Of a stretch of 64,000 bases of DNA, positions 58,028 through 64,000 are shown one piece after another. The number at the start of each line of letters is the position of its first letter. Positions within the stretch are counted from its first letter, which is position 1. The notes under the pieces are model-generated. The model saw nothing but the letters and a program-made list of their open reading frames with translations, did no database searches and was not told where the DNA came from. The position numbers and the translations under genes are program-made. Source of the DNA: Solanum dulcamara (taxonomy: Eukaryota; Streptophyta; Magnoliopsida; Solanales; Solanaceae); NCBI RefSeq assembly GCF_947179165.1, contig NC_077239.1, positions 18,497,634 to 18,561,633 on the forward strand, given 5' to 3'.

Positions 58028-59079
58028 ATGCCACCACAAAGATACCTCATCCAAAGGAATGTTGTTGCAAAGGAGTAACAAGCTCCAAATGCTCCTTTGA
58101 GTGATCAAGTGTCTAATGCAGAGTTCTTTTCCTCTTTTCAAATGCTAGCCTAAGCTGTTACTACTCAATTGAACCAAGGAGTAGATACTCTTCTAAATGT
58201 GACTATTCCGACTTCAGGGGTTAGATATTTCAGAGGGATGAACCCTCCCAAGTTTCATGGATCTAAGGTTGATGAGGATCCCTAAGATTTTGTTGATAAG
58301 TTGTATAAAATTGTTGATATCATGAGAGTGTCTTGGGATAAGAAGGTGGAATTGGCAGCCTATTTAAGGGTGTCGCTCAAGTTTGGTTCAACCAATGGAA
58401 AACTAAAAGAGTTGAAGAGGGTCACATAGGATCGGAAGATTTCAAAGTTGCCTTTCTTGATAATTTATTTCCACTTCATTTGAGGTAGGCTAAAGTGTTG
58501 GAGTTTATCAAACTCAATCAAGGAAACATGAGTATGAGGGAGTATTCCCTTTTCACAAAGTTGTTTGAATATGCTCCTTCTTTGGTTGTCGACTTTCATG
58601 CCCGAATAAGTAAGTTTATTTTGGGTGTATTATACTTGGTAATAAAATAATGTTGAACCACTATGATAATCAAGGAGATGCATATTTCTAGGCTAATGAC
58701 TTATGCCAAGCAAATTGAAGGGGAGAAGCTTAAGGAGAGCAAGGTAAGGGAGTCCAAGAGGGCTAGGTATGAAGGTGGGTTTTCTTATTCAAAATTCAAA
58801 TGTGGTAATGGTTGTTTGAAACAAGGCCAAAAGTTTCAATGCCAAGGTTCTTCACAATCTTCGGGTCAAATGTTTGATAAGGATAGTGCCTTCAATCCTA
58901 AGGTACAAGGTTGTCTTGGTGGATCTACTCTTCCTAGGTATACCACGCGTGGGAGAAACTATGGAGGTAAATGTTTGGTTGGTATGGATGCATGCTTTGG
59001 ATATGGAAAGATGGGGAACAAGATCTCCGAGTGCCCTATCAAATGGAAGGAAGGACGTCCTCAAGTTCAAATTTTTTAA
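58028..59079 (+). pseudogene. gypsy C gag, broken
   Basis: The ATG at 58028 gives MPPQRYLIQRNVVAKE, then stops and one or more frameshifts. Recognisable blocks are FRGMNPPKFHGSKVDEDP near 58230, ELAAYLRVS near 58355, QGNMSMREYSLFTKL near 58520 and the open stretch 58663-59079. The zinc knuckle near 58995 (CFGYGKMGNKISEC) has lost one cysteine (now Tyr) and its histidine (now Asn), so RNA binding would fail. Confidence 0.83.
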
Positions 59080-59169
59080 GGAGGAAGAGCTCCACAAGGT
59101 AATGGTGTATATCAGAATAGGTTTAATTCCCTTGAAGCTAGGGAAGAGGTTGAGGAGTCTCCCGATATG

Positions 59170-60590
59170 GTAACGGGTATGTTCAAAGATCTTGGTAGAC
59201 CCTTTTTTGTTATATACTCCTGTTGATGATTCAGTTTTGGCTAAAAGAGTCTATAGAAATTTCCCAGCTTCAGTTTTCCATAAAATCACCTCAGTTGATC
59301 TTGTAGAGCTTCATATGAATGATTATGATGTTATTCTTGGATGGATTAGATTCAATCATGTTATGCTTTCATATGTTGTAAAACCCGTGCATTTAAGTTT
59401 TAGTTTCCAAATGAGCCATTCTTAGAATGGAAAGGTAGAAATTCTGTGTTTAAGGATCAATTCATCTCATGTCTTAAAACTCGAAAAAAAAAATCTAAAG
59501 GTTATATCTATCATCTAGTTCGGATTAGGGATACTAACTCCAAAACTCCTTCTTTTGAGTCATTTCCTATGGTTAATGAGTTTCTGGAAGTTTTCCCCGA
59601 TGATCTCCCAAAACATCCTCCTGAAAGTGAAATAGACTTTGGTATCATTATCCTTCCTGATATTTAACTTATCTCTATTCCTCCTTACCGAATGGCTCCA
59701 GCAGAATTGAAAAATTTAAAACACCAGTTGAAGGATTTTTTGGATAAGGGTTTCTTAGACCGAGTATTTCTCTATGGGATGCTCTGGTTCTCTTTGTCAG
59801 AATGAAAGATAGTTTTCTCTGTATGTGTATTGACTATCGGCAATTGAACAAGGTCACAATCAAGAATAAGTATTGCATTCTAAGGATTGATGACTTGTTC
59901 TATCAACTTTAAGGAGAGATCCACTTCTCAAAGATTGATCTTTGATCGAGTTATCATCAACTCCGAGTAAGGGAATCTGACATTTCAAAGATGGATTTCA
60001 GAACTCGGTATGGTCACTTTGAATTCTTGGTTATGTTTTTGGACTAATGAATGCCCCTGCAGCTTCTATGGATTTGATGAACAGGGTGTTCAATCAATAT
60101 TTGGATACGTTTGTTATTGTGCTCATTGATGATATTTTGATCTAATATCAGAGCAAGGAAGAGCATACTGATAATTTGAGGATTGTTTTGCAAATTCTCA
60201 AGGACCGTCAATTGTTTGCAAAATTTAGTAAGTTTGAATTTTGGTTAAGGTCGGTTGCTTTCCTTGGCCATATTGTCTCCGTTGAAGGAATATTGGTTGA
60301 TCCTAAAAAGATCAAAGTAGCTAATAATTGTCCTAGACCATTGTCTCCTTTTGATATTCAGAATTTCTTGGGCTTAGCCGGTTATTATAGATGGTTTGTG
60401 GAAGGTTTCTCTTCCATTTCATCACTCTTGACTACTTTGACTCAAAAGAAGGTGAAATTCCAATGGTCTGAGGCATGTGAAAAGCTTTCAAGCGTCGAAA
60501 GATAGGCTTACCTCCGCTTAGGTGTTAACTTTACCGAAAGGTTTCGATGGGTTTGTTGTATATTGTGATGCTTCACGAGTTGGTCATGGT
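59170..60590 (+). pseudogene. gypsy C pol: protease, reverse transcriptase, start of RNase H
   Basis: The protease part (59192-59425, with KRVYRNFPASVFHKI and DLVELHMNDYDVILG) lacks the active-site DPG/DTG block, which seems deleted just upstream. The protease-RT linker (59446-59667) and RT follow: [15 protein letters not shown] near 59840, [15 protein letters not shown] near 60075, VLIDDIL near 60125, FLGHIVSVEGILVDPKK near 60265 and NFLGLAGYYRWFVEGF near 60365. RNase H begins FVVYCDASRVGHG (60555-60590). There are several stops, including one right after the catalytic DD. Confidence 0.87.
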
Positions 60591-61189
60591 TGTCACGACC
60601 CAACCCCATAGGCCGCGACTGAGGTCCGACCTGGACCCTCATATACATAATTGTCAAATATACAAGAACCCTAGTGGTTAATAACATTTTTATATACATG
60701 TAGCCTCTTTCATTTATATCATATCATAAAAGGGTCACGCAAGTCGATAAGGCTGCCATATCATAAGAATATTTACAACTGAACAAACTCACAACAACCC
60801 ACATACACATGTCTACAGACCTCTAGGAGTATTAACTGTATCATATGGCGGGACAGGGCCCCCGCCGTACCCCTGAATAAACAAAAACATACAGCAGAGG
60901 TTTAGTACCCAAAAGCTCGGCTCCACCACGATGGAGCTTTTCCCCAACTTGCTAGGTGGAACCCTCGGTTGGCGGATCCTCAAAGTGCGCGTCTGTACTT
61001 GCGGGCATGAACGCAGCCCCCCAAGAAGATGGGGTCAGTACGATATGTGTTCTGAGTATGTAAAGCATAAAATACCCCAATGAAAGTATAGTTGACACGG
61101 GGATGCAGAGAACAAGTACAACAATTAATAAATCACATTACCTGCACCTTCTAAAATAAGGTCATGTAACTCAGTATGATATTCCACAC

Positions 61190-61460
61190 CTGGCCCGTTA
61201 TGGGACTCGGTGTTACAAATTTATCTTTATGTCATCATATGCATAAATATACCATAATCGGCCCTTTAATGAGACTCGGTCTGTAATCATGTTGTCTTAT
61301 CATTGCATTTACATAGCATACCCGGCCCTTGGTCGAGCTCGGTCATACCCGGCCCTTTTTCGGACTCGGTGAATATTTATATCATCTTATATCATACTCG
61401 GCCCCTTTTTGGGACTTTGGTCGTACCTGGCCCTCTATGGGACTCGGTAAAGATATATAA
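61190..61460 (-). repeat. Degenerate minisatellite in H-family solo LTR
   Basis: Irregular repeats of CCCGGCCC, a T-rich stretch and GGACTCGGT (near 61195, 61258, 61322, 61350, 61398, 61430) at the LTR position of the 35-bp array in H. A single late relative lies near 61630. Confidence 0.7.
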
Positions 61461-63114
61461 ACCATATGCACAAGCAGAGTAGTAAGTAACCATATGCAAG
61501 CTAGATCATTACCTCAGAGATCGTATCATGTTTAACTTATAGCTAAGGTATGCCAAAAGAAGAAAGAGAATGAACTCTACACAGTTTGTACTTTCCTTTA
61601 TGTGGTCATCATAGTCACATTTCGTACTCGGCCCATCATGGGGATCGGTAAACAACCATGGCATCATAACCTCATTTCCATGCCAAATACATCTCAAGAG
61701 AAAGGAAGGATAGCTTTACCTGCCCATCACTTCCTAACATAAGGAAGCTTGAGAAGCCTTAGTTCAATTACTGTAAGAGTGCTTTCATCAAGAAGTAAAT
61801 AAGGGCCGTGAATTACACTTGGCATCTATGAATACATTTACCCTCAAGCTCACACCATTCATTACTTAACTTGAAGACATGCCAAAAGAAGAGAAAGGGT
61901 GGGCTCTACAAACTTATTGCAAAAATATGCCAAAAGAAAGCTTCACATACCTTGTCTGAATTATTCCTTATCCTGCTTGCCTCGCCGTCCTTTGAACCTA
62001 TTCAACATGAAAGTAGTATGAATATCAACCCCTTTTACTTTCCATCACCCTAGGTTACATCTTAGTATTAATGGAATCTATTTCCTTAGTCGTTTCCCCG
62101 ACTAGTTCTGTTATTCGCTAAGGCGTCGACGAAAATTGGGCAGCACCTCCCCTATAATGTGCCCTATCCAAATTTCCAATTAGGTCCCTAAGACCTACAT
62201 CCAACCAACAACAACAACCTGTAGCAATTCACACCAACAATATATAACATAAACTCCAAAGGACTTATTAAAATATACGGTAGCATAATAGGGCATCTAG
62301 CCTTTATTTTGTAACGCCTTTCATTATACGCAACGAGGGGTCATGTGGATTCAACCATCAGCAGCCTAACCCACATTAGAACATATTTAGTCCCTGCAAA
62401 AACACATCACACCCCTGCAGCATCACCTCACACGAACAACACTATCCTTCGATGACAATTTAACTATAGCGATTCCAATTTGGTTTATTTAGGACGTCAA
62501 GCATATTTATCATATTTTGACATTTCCAGCCACTTACACAATGTACAATACCCTCTATAACAACACCATAAACTCCAATTTAAAAGGAAAGGCCTTGCCT
62601 TACGTTAAACTTGTCAAACTCGCCAAAACTACCAAAACCCGAAATCTGGACAGCCCACTGTCTTATATTGTTGCTTAGTTTCGGAGGGGTAGTTGAGGGA
62701 AACAGGATTTTTGGCCTCAATGAAAGTTATATACATGTGTATCATGGTCGTAAAAAATTTTGAATTACCCCTACAGAAATATTTTACGAAAATATATGCC
62801 AAAAATACTCACAGCTGTCCGTGTAGGATTTCCAAAACAAAATTTGGGCAACACCTCCCCCATACTTCATCACCCTTTTTCTAGAGGAGAAAAGCAAAAC
62901 TAGGTTTTAGAGGCTAAATGAAAGTTGTATACCTATGAAATATCTTTCCAAAACATCTTGAATCACTCAAAAATAAGCCTTACACAAGGACTTATGCACA
63001 TATTACCAACTCAGTGTTTCTCCAAACCATGGCTGCCTTTGCTTTCTTGTCCACGTTTTTCTCTCTATTTTTGTTCAATTGTTTGGCTAAAAATGACTTA
63101 ATAGTCATCCATAC

Positions 63115-63340
63115 ATAGATATATATCTTTTCGGAGAGTGAAACGTGTCTTCCCCTAAGGGTGACACGTGTCACACCCTTAGGCAGCCACCTCAATTATG
63201 CAACCAATCCATGGTTGCCACGTGGCAGGTGGGGGGTCCACCCCATGGTGTGTCATCTGCTACCACGTGTCACTTTCATGTGCTGCCATGTGTACCTATC
63301 ACATGCTTCCATGTGTCAAGTAGGTGAGTCACCTACTTGC
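63115..63340 (-). promoter_or_regulatory. Promoter module of H-family solo LTR
   Basis: Sense order: palindrome with arms AAGTAGGTGA and TCACCTACTT (63318-63338, TGAGTCA centre), ACGTGTC or CACGTG words at about 63142, 63164, 63219 and 63264 with relatives between them, then TATA-like ATATATA (63119-63127). The clearest example of the family module. Confidence 0.65.
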
Positions 63341-63720
63341 TTCAAGTTGGTGCGTCGTTTCCTTATTTCTCTTCCGTGGGTTCGTAATTTCGTCGCACTT
63401 TAAGAGCCTATGTATTCCTTGCTACTTAGTCTCAACACTCACTCGAGTAGCTTAAGTACGTAATACCTCCAAATTGGTAGTTTACGCGAGTTAATCGAGT
63501 CCTTCGACTCATTTCTCGGCCTCCAACTCCTTTCAAACTTTTATAACCTTATTTCCAATCTTCCTTATTATGAAGCATTTCGTTCTCCTTTCCTTGGAGT
63601 TATTTGATAGTATTATAAACTATCCGACTCACATAACGACTTTTAAGAACCTTAAGAGCCTTTCCAAAAACTTGAGAAGATTAAGAAGCATTCTAAGGTA
63701 GCAAAGTACGGGGTGTAACA

Positions 63721-64000
63721 ATGGTTGTGTTGTAATACAAAATAGTAAAGTGATAGATTATGCTTCAAGAAAACTCAAGGTTCATGAAAAGAATACCTGA
63801 CCTATGATTTGGAGTTAGCGGCTATGGTATTTTCATTGATGTTCTGGAGACACTACTTGTGTGGTGTCCATGTGGATGTTTTCACCAATCATAAGAGTTT
63901 GCAAATTGTTGTTCCCTCAAAAGTACTTGAACCTTCGATAAAGGACATGGCTTGAGTTGTTGAAGGATTATGATAGGAGTATTCTATACTATCCGAAAAA
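63721..64000 (+). pseudogene. gypsy C pol: RNase H continued
   Basis: It resumes after the solo LTR: NSKVIDYASRKLKVHEKNT near 63745, then shifted frames giving DLELAAMVFSL, FWRHYLCGVHVDVFTNHKSL and LELLKDYDRSILYYP up to the window edge. One or two single-base shifts. Inactive. Confidence 0.85.

Larger units (their letters stand above)
60591..63720 (-). mobile_element. Solo LTR of the H family, 3130 bp, in RNase H of gypsy C
   Basis: It begins TGTCACGACCC and ends GGGGTGTAACA. A perfect duplication ATGGT lies at 60586-60590 and 63721-63725. The C reading frame is broken exactly at this point and resumes after it. No internal region and no gene. Confidence 0.94.
55702..64000 (+). mobile_element. 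Ty3/gypsy retrotransposon copy C (runs off right edge)
   Basis: A 5' LTR, primer site, leader, gag, protease/RT and RNase H follow in order on the plus strand. An H-family solo LTR interrupts the RNase H at 60591. The 3' part is outside the window. It is inserted in the RT of gypsy E. Same broad family as A and B, better preserved than E, still with many stops. Confidence 0.88.

Noticed and set aside
40..60590. Endogenous pararetrovirus or other viral sequence
   Set aside because: All reverse transcriptase motifs fit Ty3/gypsy or L1. I saw no movement-protein or caulimovirid coat-protein motif.
1..64000. tRNA genes
   Set aside because: The only tRNA-like matches are 12-base primer-binding sites. 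No cloverleaf with A and B boxes was noticed, though a covariance-model scan was not possible here.

Overview
The window is plant nuclear DNA made almost entirely of transposable elements inserted into one another. I see no intact host gene. Split, decayed Ty3/gypsy reading frames of a Tekay/Del-like type, tRNA-Met primer sites, long LTRs, an L1-type LINE with an RNase H domain and a hAT transposase point to a flowering plant. The repeat types make Solanaceae likely, but that is a judgement from pattern, not a search. It looks like pericentromeric or other gene-poor heterochromatin.

Layout. The base layer is a decayed Ty3/gypsy family on the minus strand: copy B (4280-4635 and 32057-35022) and copy E (42514-43244 and 53763-55701). 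One much-interrupted LTR (35023-42513) appears to join them. Copy A (1-4279, minus, running off the left edge) sits in B. A hAT transposon (4636-32048, 10-bp terminal repeats TAGGGCTGGG, 8-bp target duplication GTCATGAG/A) also sits in B. The hAT carries a broken transposase and a captured piece of the gene for the ribosome-biogenesis WD40 protein UTP7/WDR46. The intron of that piece is split by LTR retrotransposon H (8573-30830, minus, target duplication CAATT). The left LTR of H is split by a LINE of about 12.5 kb (about 10304-22840, minus, poly(A) tail visible). The depth is therefore B, then hAT, then H, then LINE.

Right half. The B/E LTR holds a gypsy fragment D (about 35400-38165, plus) and a solo LTR of the H family (38905-42241, duplication CCATA). 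The E integrase is split by solo LTR F (43245-53762), which is itself split by the complete non-autonomous LTR element G (44036-52268, duplication CTTTC). The E reverse transcriptase is cut by gypsy C (55702 to the right edge, plus). C carries another H-family solo LTR (60591-63720, duplication ATGGT) in its RNase H region.

Points that stand out: the UTP7 gene fragment inside the hAT; a 5S rRNA-derived segment with its internal promoter largely kept inside H; a 4.3-kb LINE 3' region with about 14 modules resembling 3' splice sites and a 966-codon open frame; a conserved LTR promoter module (ACGTGTC motifs plus palindromes centred on TGAGTCA or variants) in every H-family LTR; and CpG-rich hairpin modules upstream of the TATA box in the F and G LTRs.
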